Shown: one piece after another, positions 43,868-56,090 of the stretch
Position numbering within the stretch: position 1 is the first letter of the stretch
How the letters are laid out: every line of letters starts with the position of its first letter
Source of the DNA: Adiantum capillus-veneris
Lineage: Eukaryota > Streptophyta > Polypodiopsida > Polypodiales > Pteridaceae
Assembly (NCBI GenBank): GCA_014529385.2
Contig: CM043967.1
Location: 6,525,001 to 6,589,000 of the forward strand
Direction: 5' to 3'
DNA: 64,000 nucleotides
The notes under the pieces: generated by a model
Database searches by the model: none
What the model was told of the DNA's origin: nothing
Seen by the model: the letters and a program-made list of their open reading frames with translations, nothing else
Translations under genes and position numbers: made by a program

Positions 43868-46800
43868 ACCACAAGTGGTGGACCTTGAGACCAGTGGACT
43901 ATAAGGACCTCCACACAATACCTTGTACACTCAATCCTTCTTGGTATCTAGGTTGGACAAGTGGTGGACCTTGTTCAAATTCTCTAACCACTCTCTCTAA
44001 CATGGTGACATAATTTAGGTGTGATAAATTCATATCTATGCAAACTAAGATTAGTTTAGGCTTGTTAATTTGAATTTGTTTGAATTTATGTACAATATGA
44101 TGATTTGAGGTTTGCATATTTGAATTTAGGTGGTATAATGATATCTTTTTGTGGTAAACTTGAATTTAAAACCAATTTCGCGTGGAATATTTTAAATTTA
44201 AGTGGTAAAATTTAAATTTTATAAAAAAATTTGAATTTTAAAATTTGGGCGGGATACTTTAAAATTTAGGCGGGATATTTAAAATTTGAGAGGGATATTT
44301 TAAATTTAGGCGATAAGATTTTGAATTTTAAATTTAGGCCGAAAGGTTTTGAATTTATAGCGCGATCTCCCTTACATAAGAGAGTATAGGTTGGACAAGT
44401 GGTGGACCTTAAAGCCAAAGCATCCATGCTACTGGACATGATAGGTAGGGAATCTAGTTGAATATTGTATGTATAATATATATGTAATAGATCTAGCTTG
44501 GACAAGTGGTGGACCTTGGAACAAAACCCCATGTAAAACATATCATGCACATTCCAAGTGGTGAGAAAAAATATCATTTAAGATATAGCCTTATAGGTTG
44601 GACAAGTGGTGGACCTTAACACCCAGATATTCTTAATATAATGACATAGAGTGGAAAACTGGTGAATCTTGAGACCAAACCACTCATGCTACTAGCGATA
44701 ATAGCTTGGACAAGTGGTGGACCTTGAAATTAAACCCCCCATTTACGAAATATCGTGGGTTTAAGGTATTTCAATGGAGCCTAGCATCTTGGAGACATGG
44801 TGCAGCTTGCTTCTCTTCATGTTTCAATGGAGCCTATCTTGGACAAATGGTGGAGTATCCTTCTCTCCATGTTTCAATGGACCCTAGCTTGGACAAGTGG
44901 TCGACCTTGGAACCAAACCCCCATGTAAAACCTATCATGGTCACTCCAAGTGGTTAGAAAGAATAACCTTTAAGATATAGCCTTATAGGTTGGACAAGTG
45001 GTGGACATTAACACCCACATATTCTTAATATAATGACATAGAGTGGAAAAGTGCTGAATCCTAAAAAAAAACCACTCATGCTACTAGCGATAATAGCTTG
45101 GACAAGTGGTGGACCTTGAATGTAAACCCCCCATCTACGAGATATCATGGGTTTAAGGTATTTCGATGGAGCCTCGCATCTTGGAGACATGGTGCAGCTT
45201 GCTTCTCTTCATGTTTAAATGGAGCCTATCTTGGACAAATGGTGGAGCATCCTTCTCTCCATGTTTCAATGGACCCTAGCTTGGACAAGTGGTGAAACTT
45301 TGCTTCTCTCTATGATTCAATAGAGTTAGCTTGCACAAGTGGTGGACCTTGGAACCAAACCCCCATGTAAAACCTATCATGGTCACTCCTAGTGGTAAGA
45401 AAGAATAACCTTTAAGATATAGCCTTATAGGTTGGACAAGTGGTGGACATTAACACCCAAATATTCTTAATATAATGACATAGAGTGAAAAAGTGGTGAA
45501 TCTTGAGACAAAACCACTCATGCTACTAGCGATAATAGCTTGGATAAGTGGTGGACCTTGAACGTAAACCCCCCAGGTTTCAATAGAGTTAATGACATAG
45601 AGTGAAAAAGTGGTGAATCTTGAGACAAAACCACTCATGCTACTAGAGATAATAGCTTGGACAAGTGGTGGACCTTGAACGTAAACCCCCCATGTTTCAA
45701 TAGAGTTAACTTCGACAAATTATGGAGCATCGTTCTCTCCATGTTTCAATGGAGCCTAGCTTGGACAAGTGGTGGACCTTTGTTTCTCTCTATGTTTCAA
45801 TAGAGTTAGCTTGGACAAGTGGTGGACCTTGGAACCAAACCCCCATGTAAAACCTATCATGGTCACTCCAAGTGGTAAGAAAGAATAACCTTTAAGATGT
45901 AGCCTTATAGGTTGGACAAGTGGTGGACCTTAACACCCACATATTCTTAATAAAAGTGGTGAATCTTGAGACCAAACCACTCAGGCTACTAGCAATAATA
46001 TCTTGGACAAGTGGTGGACCTTGAATGTAAACCCCTCATCTACAAAATATCATGGGTTTAATGTATTTCGATGGAGCCTAGCATCTTGGAGACATGGTGC
46101 AGCTTGCTTCTCTTCATGTTTCAATGGATTCTATCTTTGACAAATGGTGCAGCATCCTTCTCTCCATGTTTCAATGGAGCCTAGCTTGGACAAGTGGTGG
46201 AACTTTTATCCTCTCTCTGTTTCAATAGAGTCAGCATGGACAAGTGGTGGAGCTTTGAACCAAACCCCCATGTAAAACCTATCATGGTCACTCCAAGTGG
46301 TAGGAAAGAATAACCTTTAAGATAGAGTGTTATAGGTTGGACAAGTGGTGGACCTTAACACCCACATATTCTTAATATAATGACATAGAGTGGAAAACTG
46401 GTGAATCTTGAGACAAAACCACTCATGCTAGTAGCGATAATAGCTTGGACAAGTGGTGGCCCTTGAATGTAAACCCCCCATGTACAAAATATGGTGGATT
46501 TAAGGTATTTCGATGGAGCCTAGCATCTTAGAGACATGGTGCATCTTGCTTCTCTTCATTTTTCGATGGAGCCTATCTTGGACAAATGGTGGAGCATCCT
46601 TCTCTCCATGTTTCAATTGACCCTAGATTGGACAAGTGGTGGGCCTTTGCTTCTCTCTATGATTCAATAGAGTTAGCTTGGACAAGTGGTGGACTTTGGA
46701 ACCAAACCGCCATGTAAAACCTATCATGGTCACTCCAAGTGGTGAGAAAGAACAACCTTTAAGATATAGCATTATAGGTTGAACAAGTGGTGGACCTTAA

Positions 46801-49800
46801 CACCCAAATATTCTTAAGATAATGACATAGAGTGAAAAAGTGGTGAATCTTGAGACAAAACCACTCATGCTACTAGCGATAATAGCTTGGATAAGTGGTG
46901 GACCTTGAATGTAAACCCCCCATGTTTCAATAGAGCTAGCTTCCACAAATGGTGGAGCATCGTTTTCTCCATGTTTCAATGGAGCCTAGCTTGGACAAGT
47001 GGTGGACCTTGGAACCAAACCCCCATGTAAAACCTATCATTGTCACTTCAAGTGGTAAGAAAGAATAACCTTTAAGATGTAGCCTTATAGGTTGGACAAG
47101 TGGTGGACGTTAACACCCACATATTCTTAATATAATGACATAGAGTGGAAAAGTGGTGAATCTTGAGACCAAACCACTCAGGCTACTAGCACTAATAGCT
47201 TGGACAAGTGGTGGACCTTGAATGTAAACCCCTCATCTACGAAATATCGTCGGTTTATTGTATTTCGATGGAGCCTAGCATCTTGGAGACATGGTGCAGC
47301 TTGCTACTCGTCATGTTTCAATGGAGCCTATCTTGGACAATTGGTGGAGCATCCTTCTCTCCATGTTTCAATGGATCTTAGCTTGGACAAGTGGTGAATC
47401 TTTGCTTCTCTCTATGTTTCAATAGAGTTAGCTTGGACAAGTGGTGGACCTTGGAACCAAACTCCCATGTAAAACCCATCATGGTCACTCCAAGTGGTGA
47501 GAAAGAATAACCTTTAAGATATAGCCTTATAGGTTGGACAAGTGGTGGACCTTAACACCCAGATATTCTTAATATAGTGACATAGAGTGGAAAAGTGGTG
47601 AATCTTGAGAGCAAACCACTAATGCTACTAGCGATAATAGGTTGGGCAAGTGGTGGACCTTGAATGTAAACCCTCCATCTACAAAATATCGTGGGTTTAA
47701 GGTATTTAGATGGAGCCTAGCATCTTGGAGACATGGTGCACCTTGCTTCTCTTCATGTTTCAATGGAGCCTATCTTGGACAAATGGTGGAGCATCCGTCT
47801 CTCCATGTTTCAATGGACCCTACCTTGGACAGGTGGTGGACCTTTGCTTCTCTCTATGTTTCAATAGAGCTAGGTTGGACAAGTGGTGGACCTTGGAACC
47901 AAACCCCAATGTAAAACCTATCATGGTCACTCCAAGTGGTGAGAAAGAACAACCTTTAAGATATAGCCTTATAGGTTGGACAAGTGGTGGACCTTAACAC
48001 CGAGATATTCTTAATATAATAACATAGAGTGAAAAAGTGGTGAATATTGAGACAAAACCACTCATGCTTCTAGATATAATAGCTTGGAAAAGTGGTGGAC
48101 CTTGAACGTAATCCCCCCAAGTTTCAATAGAGTTAGCTTCGACAAATGGTGGAGCATCGTTCTCTCCATGTTTCAATGGAGCCTAGCTTCGACAAGTGGT
48201 GGACCTTTGTTTCTCTCTATATTTTAATAGAGTTAGCTTGGACAAGTGGTGGACCTTGGAACCAAACCCCCATGTAAAACCTATCATGGTCACTCCAAGT
48301 GGCCAGTGAGAAAGAATAACCTTTAAGATATAGCCTTATAGGTTGGACAAGTGGTGGACCTTGAATGTAAACCTCCCATCTATGAAATATCGTGGATTTA
48401 AGGTATTTAGATGGAGCCTAGCATCTTGGAGACATGGTGCACCTTGCTTCTCTTCATGTTTAAATGGAGCCTATCTTGGACAAATGGTAGAGAGTCCTTC
48501 TCTCCATGTTTCAGTGGACCGTAGCTCCTAGCTTGGACAAGTCGTGGTCATTTGCTTCTCTCTATGTTTCAATAGAGCTAGCTTGGGCAAGTGGTGGACC
48601 TTGGAACCAAACCCCAATGTAAAACCTATCATGGTCACTCCAAGTGGTGAGAAAGAAGAACCTTTAAGATATAGCCTTCTAGATTGGACAAGTGGTGGAC
48701 ATTAACACCCAAATATTCTTAATATAATGACATAGAGTGAAAAAGTGGTGAATCTTGAGACAAAACCACTCATGGTACTAGCGATAATAGCTTGGATAAG
48801 TGGTGGACCTTGAACGTAAACCCCCCAGGTTTCAATAGAGTTAATGACATAGAGTGAAAAAGTGGTGAATCTTGGGACAAAACCACTCATGCTACTAGCG
48901 ATAATAGCTTGGACAAGTGGTGGACCTTGAACGTAAACCCCCCATGTTTCAATAGAGTTAGCTTCGACAAATGGTGGAGCATTGTTCTCTCCATGTTTCA
49001 ATGGAGCCTAGCTTGGACAAGTGGTGGACCTTTTTTTCTCTCTATGTTTCAATAGAGTTAGCTTGGACAAGTGGTGGACCTTGGAACCAAACCCCCATGT
49101 AAAACCTATTATGGTCACTCCAAGTGGTAAGAAAGAATAACCTTTAAGATGTAGCCTTATGGGTTGGACAAGTGGTGGACCTTAACACCCACATATTCTT
49201 AATCAAAGTGGTGAATCTTGAGACCAAACCACTCAGGGTACTAGCAATAATAGCTTGGACATGTGGTGGACCTTGAATTCAAACTCCTCATCTACGAAAT
49301 ATCGTGGGTTTATTGTATTTCGATGGAGCCTAGCATCTTGGAGACATGGTTTAGCTTGCTTCTTGTCATCTTTCAATGGATTCTATATTGGACAAATGGT
49401 GTAGCATCCTTCTCTCCATGTTTCAATGGAGCCTAGCTTGGACAAGTGGTGGAACTTTTCTTCTCTCTGTGTTTCAATAGAGTTAGCTTGGACAAGTGGT
49501 GGAGCTTTGAACCAAACCCCCATGTAAAACCTATCATGGTCACTCGAAGTGGTAGGAAAGAATAACATTTAAGATATAGCCTTATAGGTTGTACAAGTGG
49601 TGGACCTTAACACCCACATATTCTTAATATAATGACATAGAGTGGAAAACTGGTGAATTTTGAGACAAAACCACTCATTCTACTAGCGATAATAGCTTGG
49701 ACAAGTTGTGGCTCTTGAATGTAAACCCCCCATGTAAAAAATATTGTGGGTTTAAGGTATTTTGATGGAGCCTAACATCTTGGAGACATGGTGCATCTTG

Positions 49801-51913
49801 CCTCTCTTCATTTTTCGATGGAGCCTATCTTGGACAAATGGTGGAGCATGCTTCTCTCCATGTTTCAATGGACCCTAGCTTCGACAAGTGGTGGACCTTT
49901 GCTTCTCTCTATGATTGAATAGAGTTATCTTGGACAAGTGGTGGACTTTGGAACCAAACCCCCATGTAAAACCTATCATGCTACTAGCGATGATAGCTTG
50001 GACAACTGGTGGACCTTGAACGTAAACCCCCCATGTTTCAATAGAGTTAGCTTCCACAAATGGTGGAGCATCGTTCTTTCAATGTTTCAATGGAGCCTAG
50101 CTTGGACAAGTGGTGGACCTTGGAACCAAACCCCCATGTAAAACCTATCATGGTCACTCCAAGTGGTAAGAAAGAATAACCTTTAAGATGTAGCCTTATA
50201 GGTTGGACAAGTGGTGGACGTTAACACCCACATATTCTTAATATAATGACATAGAGTGGAAAAGTGGTGAATCTTGAGACCAAACCACTAAGGCTACTAG
50301 CACATATATCTTGGACAAGTGGTGGACCTTGAATGTAAACCCCTCATCTACGAAATATCGTCGGTTTATTGTATTTCGATGGAGCCTAGCATCTTGGAGA
50401 CATGGTGCAGCTTGCTACTCGTCATGTTTCAATGGAGCCTATCTTGGACAATTGGTGGAGCATCCTTCTCTCCATGTTTCAATGGATCTTAGCTTGGACA
50501 AGTGGTGAATCTTTGCTTCTCTCTATGTTTCAATAGAGCTAGCTTGGACAAGTGGTGGACCTTGGAACCAAACCCCCATGTAAAACCTATCATGGTCACT
50601 CCAAGTGGTGAGAAAGAATAACCTTTAAGATACAGCCTTATAGGTTGGACAAGTGGTGGACCTTAACACCCAGATATTCTTAATATAGTGACATAGAGTG
50701 GAAAAGTGGTGAATCTTGAGAGCAAACAACTAATTCTACTACCGATAATAGGTTGGGCAAGTGGTGGACCTTTAATGTAAACCCCCCATCTACAAAATAT
50801 CGTGGGTTTAAGGTATTCAAATGAAGCCTAGCATCTTGGAGACATGGTGCACCTTGCTTCTCTTCATGTTTCAATGGAGCCTATCTTGGACAAATGGTGG
50901 AGCATCCTTCTCTCAATGTTTCAATGGAGCTTAGCTTGGACAAGTGGTGAACCTTTGCTTCTCTCTATGTTTCAATAGAGTTAGCTTGGACAAGTGGTGC
51001 ACCTTGGAACCAAACCCCTATGTAAAACCTATCATGGTCACTCCAAGTGGTGAGAAAGAATAACCTTTAAGATATAGCCTTATAGGTTGGACAAGTGGTG
51101 GACCTTAACACCCAGATATTCTTAATATAGTGACATAGAGTGGAAAAGTGGTGAATCTTGAGAGCAAACCACTAATGCTACTAGCGATAATAGGTTGGGC
51201 AAGTGGTGGACCTTGAATGTAAACCCTCCATCTACAAAATATCGTGGGTTTAAGGTATTTAGATGGAGCCTAGCATCTTGGAGACATGGTGCACCTTGCT
51301 TCTCTTCATGTTTCAATGGAGCCTATCTTGGACAAATGGTGGAGCATCCGTCTCTCCATGTTTCAATGGACCCTACCTTGGACAGGTGGTGGACCTTTGC
51401 TTCTCTCTATGTTTCAATAGAGCTAGGTTGGACAAGTGGTGGACCTTGGAACCAAACCCCAATGTAAAACCTATCATGGTCACTCCAAGTGGTGAGAAAG
51501 AACAACCTTTAAGATATAGCCTTATAGGTTGGACAAGTGGTGGACCTTAACACCGAGATATTCTTAATATAATAACATAGAGTGAAAAAGTGGTGAATAT
51601 TGAGACAAAACCACTCATGCTTCTAGAAATAATAGCTTGGAAAAGTGGTGGACCTTGAACGTAATCCCCCCAAGTTTCAATAGAGTTAGCTTCGACAAAT
51701 GGTGGAGCATCGTTCTCTCCATGTTTCAATGGAGCCTAGCTTCGACAAGTGGTGGACCTTTGTTTATCTCTATGTTTTAATAGAGTTAGCTTGGACAAGT
51801 GGTGGACCTTGGAACCAAACCCCCATGTAAAACCTATCATGGTCGTTCCGAGTGGTAAAAAAGAATAACCTTTAAGATATAGCCTTATAGGTTGGTCAAG
51901 TGGTGGACCTTAA
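43868..51913. repeat. Satellite block 2 (main array, common period about 442 bp)
   Basis: The core TTGGACAAGTGGTGGACCTT recurs every 50-130 bp. It is embedded in a longer unit that also contains CCATGTAAAACCTATCATGG, TTTAAGATATAGCCTTATAG, CATATTCTTAATATAATGAC and CCACTCATGCTACTAGCGAT. The landmark AAGATATAGCC (and variants) gives spacings of 313 to 481 bp, most often 442. The array is nearly continuous from 44380; 44040-44360 is an AT-rich interruption. Parts are recently duplicated (47080-48230 against 50190-51780). It is not coding; the many 60-100-codon ORFs on both strands repeat with the unit. Confidence 0.95.
44225..44345. repeat. Short AT-rich tandem repeats with GGCGGGATA
   Basis: Variants of TTTAAAATTTAGGCGGGATA recur about five times with irregular spacing of 20-25 bp. 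They lie between two pieces of the satellite. There is no coding potential. Confidence 0.7.
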
Positions 51914-51914
51914 T

Positions 51915-51957
51915 GGGTTAATTTTATTTGCGAGTTAATCAATTCGTGTTTTTTTGC
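51915..51957 (+). repeat. Left terminal inverted repeat of element G
   Basis: It begins GGGTTAATTTTATTTGCGAG and pairs imperfectly with 58169-58211. It is preceded by the target duplication copy GACCTTAAT. Confidence 0.75.
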
Positions 51958-52136
51958 TACAGGTGATGCTTTTTCGAGTTTATAGAAGCATGGATTCCAC
52001 TCATATGTATGCTCTCTAAGGTGGCGTTGTGGTATGTTAAATAAGGACCGAGGGAAGGAGAGAGAAGAAGGATTAGACGGTGAGAGAAAAACATACTTGT
52101 GAAATAGAGATAGGATCGGGGTGTGAGAGTACCGAC

Positions 52137-52178
<42 letters not shown>

Positions 52179-52428
52179 TGAGAGTGGGAGATGAGGGGGT
52201 GAGAGGAAAGATAGGTTCAAAATGAAAAAAGTCCGACTAAAGTTTGGGCAAGAAGGTTCTCAAGCCGGTTCAGATTATTTCATTTAGTAACTTGGTATAG
52301 AATTGTTTATGTGTTGGTTTAATGTATATATTTTATAAATATCCTACATTTTAATTGAGATGAAAGTGGAGTTAAGTAAAAGTGGAGTTTTGTTGTGAAG
52401 AAGGAGGTTGTGTGCACGTTTTCTACTC

Positions 52429-52496
<68 letters not shown>

Positions 52497-52741
52497 GTGG
52501 GAGATGAGGGGGAGAGAGGAAAGATAGGTTCAAAATGAAAAAGTCCGGCTCAAGTTTGGGCAAGAAGGTTCTCAAGCCGGTTTAAATTATTTCATTTAGT
52601 ATGTTGGTATAGAATTTCTTATGTGTTGGTTTAATTTATATATTTTATAAATATCCCACATTTTAATTGAGATGAAGTGGAGTTTTGTTGTGAAGAAGCA
52701 GGTTGTGTGCACGTTTTCTACTCACGTGTGTGTGTGTGTGT

Positions 52742-52826
<85 letters not shown>

Positions 52827-53362
52827 CCTGTTCATATGCGTGTGAAAAGGTTCCAAAGCCGGGTCCACAAATAATGTTTTCCGAGCCCTTAGAGAGGCAT
52901 TTTGTGGTGGTTACTCATTGCACTATTATATGCCAATAGTATTCATAGAAGAATAATAATCATAGTGTTTCCCGAGCCCTTAGAGAGGCAGTTAGTGTTG
53001 TCTACTCATTGCACTTTTAGATGCTTATAAATCTTATAGGGGAATAATAATCGTAGTGACAAATCATGCATATTTTATTGCACACCCCACTTTAAAAGTT
53101 AGTGGTGGAGTAGTAGACGATTATAATATTCATATTGACAAATCATGCATATATTATTGCACGCTCCAATTTAGCAGTTAGCATATGCTGCGTGGGACCC
53201 CTCATGTCACTAACACATGCCACTCTTCCATCACTATCAATGCTTTTTGAGAGCATGGTGCTTTAGCCTATATAAATGTTACAAGGCAAGCACCATATGC
53301 TGCACAAGTGAATCGGAGGTGCTAATCAAAAGAGATTTTTTCATTTTCCCTGTACTTATACA
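51958..53362. other. Left subterminal region of element G with microsatellites
   Basis: There is no gene. It holds (GA)n at about 52139-52176 and two diverged copies (about 52380-52560 and 52670-52860) of a segment containing GTGTGCACGTTTTCTACTCA followed by long (GT)n(GA)n runs. It also has two copies of TCCCGAGCCCTTAGAGAGGC-like text near 52880 and 52970. ORFs in the dinucleotide runs are artefacts. Confidence 0.8.
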
Positions 53363-53719
53363 ATGCCTATAGGATATGCTAGTACTGGTAATGAGGTAGT
53401 TGCAAAAATCCATGAAGAGCTTCACAAACTCCCCCCCAACGCACCCCTTGAAGAAAATAAGACGTTTACACAAAGAGAGCGTGACACAAACAAGGCGATC
53501 CGGATGTTCAACCACCTTAATCGCGCTCGCAACACCGGAGACCAGGAACTCAATGATGGCTTTGAGACAATGCGAGAAGCTCTAGGCAAGTGGGAGACAT
53601 GGGGGTACATAGATAGCTCTCGAAGGGCCGCTTTACAGGCAGAGATTGACCATTTGCTTGTCTGCAAACGCACAATCAACCTGGTCGACATCTCTGGCTC
53701 TAATGTGGTAGAAGATTGA
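53363..53719 (+). CDS. Unrecognised 118-codon ORF in element G
   Basis: It encodes a hydrophilic, probably mainly helical protein of 118 residues, starting MPIGYASTGNEVVAKIHEEL and containing FTQRERDTNKAIRMFNHL and a coiled-coil-like ALQAEIDHLL near the C-terminus. There is no signal peptide, membrane segment or recognised motif. It is uninterrupted, unlike the other frames in G, and its base composition is more balanced than its flanks. The overlapping minus-strand frame is taken as a shadow. It could be a complete small gene or an exon of the plus-strand gene family of G. Confidence 0.5.
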   Translation: MPIGYASTGNEVVAKIHEELHKLPPNAPLEENKTFTQRERDTNKAIRMFNHLNRARNTGDQELNDGFETMREALGKWETWGYIDSSRRAALQAEIDHLLVCKRTINLVDISGSNVVED

Positions 53720-55282
53720 GGCAAGATTTAAATAATTATGCACTAAATAATATAGTTAAATAAATATGCACTAGCACATGATAAATTATACTAGTGTGAT
53801 GCAAGTTGTATTGTGTGTGTGTGTGTGTGTGTGTGTGCAGGTTTGATTCTCTACGTAATCATGTAAACAACTTATTTTAATCATATGATGCTTATTTTAA
53901 CTATATGATGGTGTTCCACTCTTCAGTGCCTTGGTGAGAAAAATTCATATGTCTCTGTCTGACTTATTATTATTGAAGTAGCTGTGATACTTTTAATCGG
54001 CCTGGTCTACTAACACATCTTCAAGATCTGTCATAATTTAGGGTATTGTTGATATCTTGTAGCTAAACTGAACCATCAAATGTAACTACAAGCTGTTTGA
54101 AAGCCAAAAATGTAAAGAAAATCTATGTGAGTTTTTTATATAATGCAAGAAAAAGATGAGCATGTCTTTAGTATTTACCCTACTTTTAGTATAATATACT
54201 TTCGTGTCCATGTAGGTGTTGTTGCAAACAAGGATGAATGCCTATTAAGCCAATTTGAAACTAGGAATCTAAAAAATATTGATGGTTACACTTGTTTGGG
54301 CGAAGACCTCAAAGTAATGAAACACGCATAGACTCTTGCATATAAAATAGTAATTAAGAACACTTTACTGAGTTGAAGAGCATACGTACATAAACACACA
54401 CGTATAAATAACTATATATATTGTATAAACAAGTACTTAAAAACACTTTACCGAGTTGAAGATCTCCTTACGTACATAAACACACACATATAAATAAATA
54501 AATAAAAAGATATTATATATATAATATAAATATTATATATAAAACTATATATATTCTTAGACCGACAGTGTAAAGAAATACTGACAAGCAAATGAAATTT
54601 CGACAACATAACAACGTGAAAAATAAAAATAAAACCATTCCATACTTGCTTCTGTGAAAGCTTGCCTAACTTTTGTTAAGCTTTCCTATTCTATACTTGC
54701 TTCCGTGAAGCTTGCCTAACTTTTGTGTATACATGAAACCATGATTATGTTTCTAAACATGAACAAAAAGCATGATTATATTCACAAGCAATCAAAATTT
54801 CGACAGCATAACGGCGCGAAAATACAAACAAAAAATTTTTCCATTCCATACTTGCTTCTGTGAAGCTTGACTAACTTTTCTGTATACGTGAAATCATGAT
54901 TATGTTTTCAAACATGAACAAAAAGCATGATGATATTGATAAGCAATCAAAATTTCGGTAGCATAACGGTATGAAAATTCAAACTAAAAAAATTCCCATT
55001 CCATACTTGCTTCCGTGCAGCAGCGAATGCTCACGGGAAGAAGAAATTACATAAGCAAAAAAGCATATGTTGGTACATTACTTTGGTAAATCCAAAGCTC
55101 TCAACAAACTTCTATCTAGTATAATAAATATGAAATCATGGCTGAATTGATAAGGACGATCAACACCAACAACATGTCTTCAGTAATACCAAAAAAGAGG
55201 CACCCAAACACCATGGTCACACATCGTTCCATAAAAATCACAAACTAGAAAAAATGATAGATAATACCAATGTTGATGTCAA
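53720..55282. other. Middle of element G, repeats and a possible small exon
   Basis: It contains a (GT)n run near 53813, then a possible plus-strand terminal exon at 54215-54330 (after CCATGTAG; open text NKDECLLSQFETRNLKNID to a stop), which I cannot attach to a gene. 54360-54510 is a two-copy repeat of about 95 bp with ACTTTACTGAGTTGAAGA-like text. 54600-55020 has about 2.5 copies of a unit near 175 bp containing CCATTCCATACTTGCTTC and CATGAACAAAAAGCATGAT. Nothing else is recognised. Confidence 0.55.
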
Positions 55283-55996
55283 TCAAGGGCAATGTGAGCC
55301 GGGCTCATATTGTTGCCAATCAGTCTCCTCATCGCTATCTGAATCAACTGCTGAAATAGCACGTACACATGGAGCCTTTAAGCGTGAAAGATGTTGATGG
55401 AAGACCTCTGGATCACTATCTATGCAGAGACAGTGTCTAGACAACTCAACGCAAACATTGCCCAAGCCACCACATCCAGAAAACATATCAACAATGTAGG
55501 TGTGCTCCGCAGTAAATGTCCGCACAAGCCAGCTAAAAAAAGCAAAAAATATGCGTATTTTTACTTTATGTAACATAGTCCAATAACGCATAGTAGGAAG
55601 CATATATTCTTACCGAAAGAAGTCAAGGCTACGCTCGGCGGCACCTCTAAGAGTGTGTCCTCCAATGTACTCTCCGTTGACGCGCACCACCAGTATTCCG
55701 GACTTGGCATCGAAAGAGTTGTTGTCTGCCACATACTTTGAAGCTATTACGGCCACTTTCTTACTTAATTTTCGAGAGAATTGATTCCATGGAGGGACCT
55801 GCATAATACGCATTGTTAATTTACTTAAAGTTCCAAAACTATCATAGACTGTCCATTGTGGTTTTGAAGGATGCATACCTCGTTTTCTGAAAAAATTTCA
55901 ACTTTAAAGTTTGTTGGAAAATCCGCAAACAAAAGAGAGGCCACTTCATTGCTCTTTTCCCCATCAACATGGGCTGAATGAAGAAAATCCAAGATC
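55283..55996 (-). CDS. N4/N6-type DNA methyltransferase-like gene, three exons (C-terminal half of the fold)
   Basis: Exons on the minus strand: a, 55996-55877; b, 55798-55614; c, 55532-55283 (TGA). Introns obey GT-AG (GAG|GTATGC to ATGCAG|GTCC; TTTCG|GTAAGA to TTTTTAG|CTGG) and both joins keep the frame. The protein, about 185 residues as seen, ends with WLVRTFTAEHTYIVDMFSGC and LSRHCLCIDSDPEVFHQHL. This matches the C-terminal layout of N4/N6 amino-methyltransferases: motif X helix, then the SAM-binding F-x-G-x-G motif, then the acidic D-x-D. Exon a has LLFADFPTNF where a D-P-P-Y-like catalytic motif might be expected, so catalysis is uncertain. No stop interrupts the three exons. Exon a begins with a splice acceptor (TATGCAG|GATC), so an upstream exon is missing or unrecognised. 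Target base (C or A) cannot be inferred. Confidence 0.65.
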
Positions 55997-56090
55997 CTGC
56001 ATACGATCAAATAAATGTATTTCAAACATTCACAACACACATCACACATAGTTATTCTTTCTTATCCTTGTATGATGCATGTGTAACAGA
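55997..56090. promoter_or_regulatory. Short intergenic space between the divergent genes of element G
   Basis: Only about 100 bp separates the first recognised methylase exon (minus) from the SWIM gene frame (plus). If both frames begin near here, they would share a bidirectional promoter. However, both sides also show splice-acceptor-like sequences (GTATGCAG on the minus strand, GTGTAACAG on the plus strand), so upstream exons may overlap. Confidence 0.25.

Noticed and set aside
52677-52874. ORF rich in Cys-Val and Glu-Arg repeats
   Set aside because: It is translation of (GT)n and (GA)n microsatellites.
55283-55603. Methylase-like exon read as a C5-cytosine methyltransferase because of D-F-S-G-C-G-G
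   Set aside because: The motif lies near the C-terminus, preceded by a motif-X-like helix and followed by the L-x-R-H-C-x-x-x-D-x-D pattern, which fits the circularly permuted N4/N6 class better; no PCQ motif is seen downstream.
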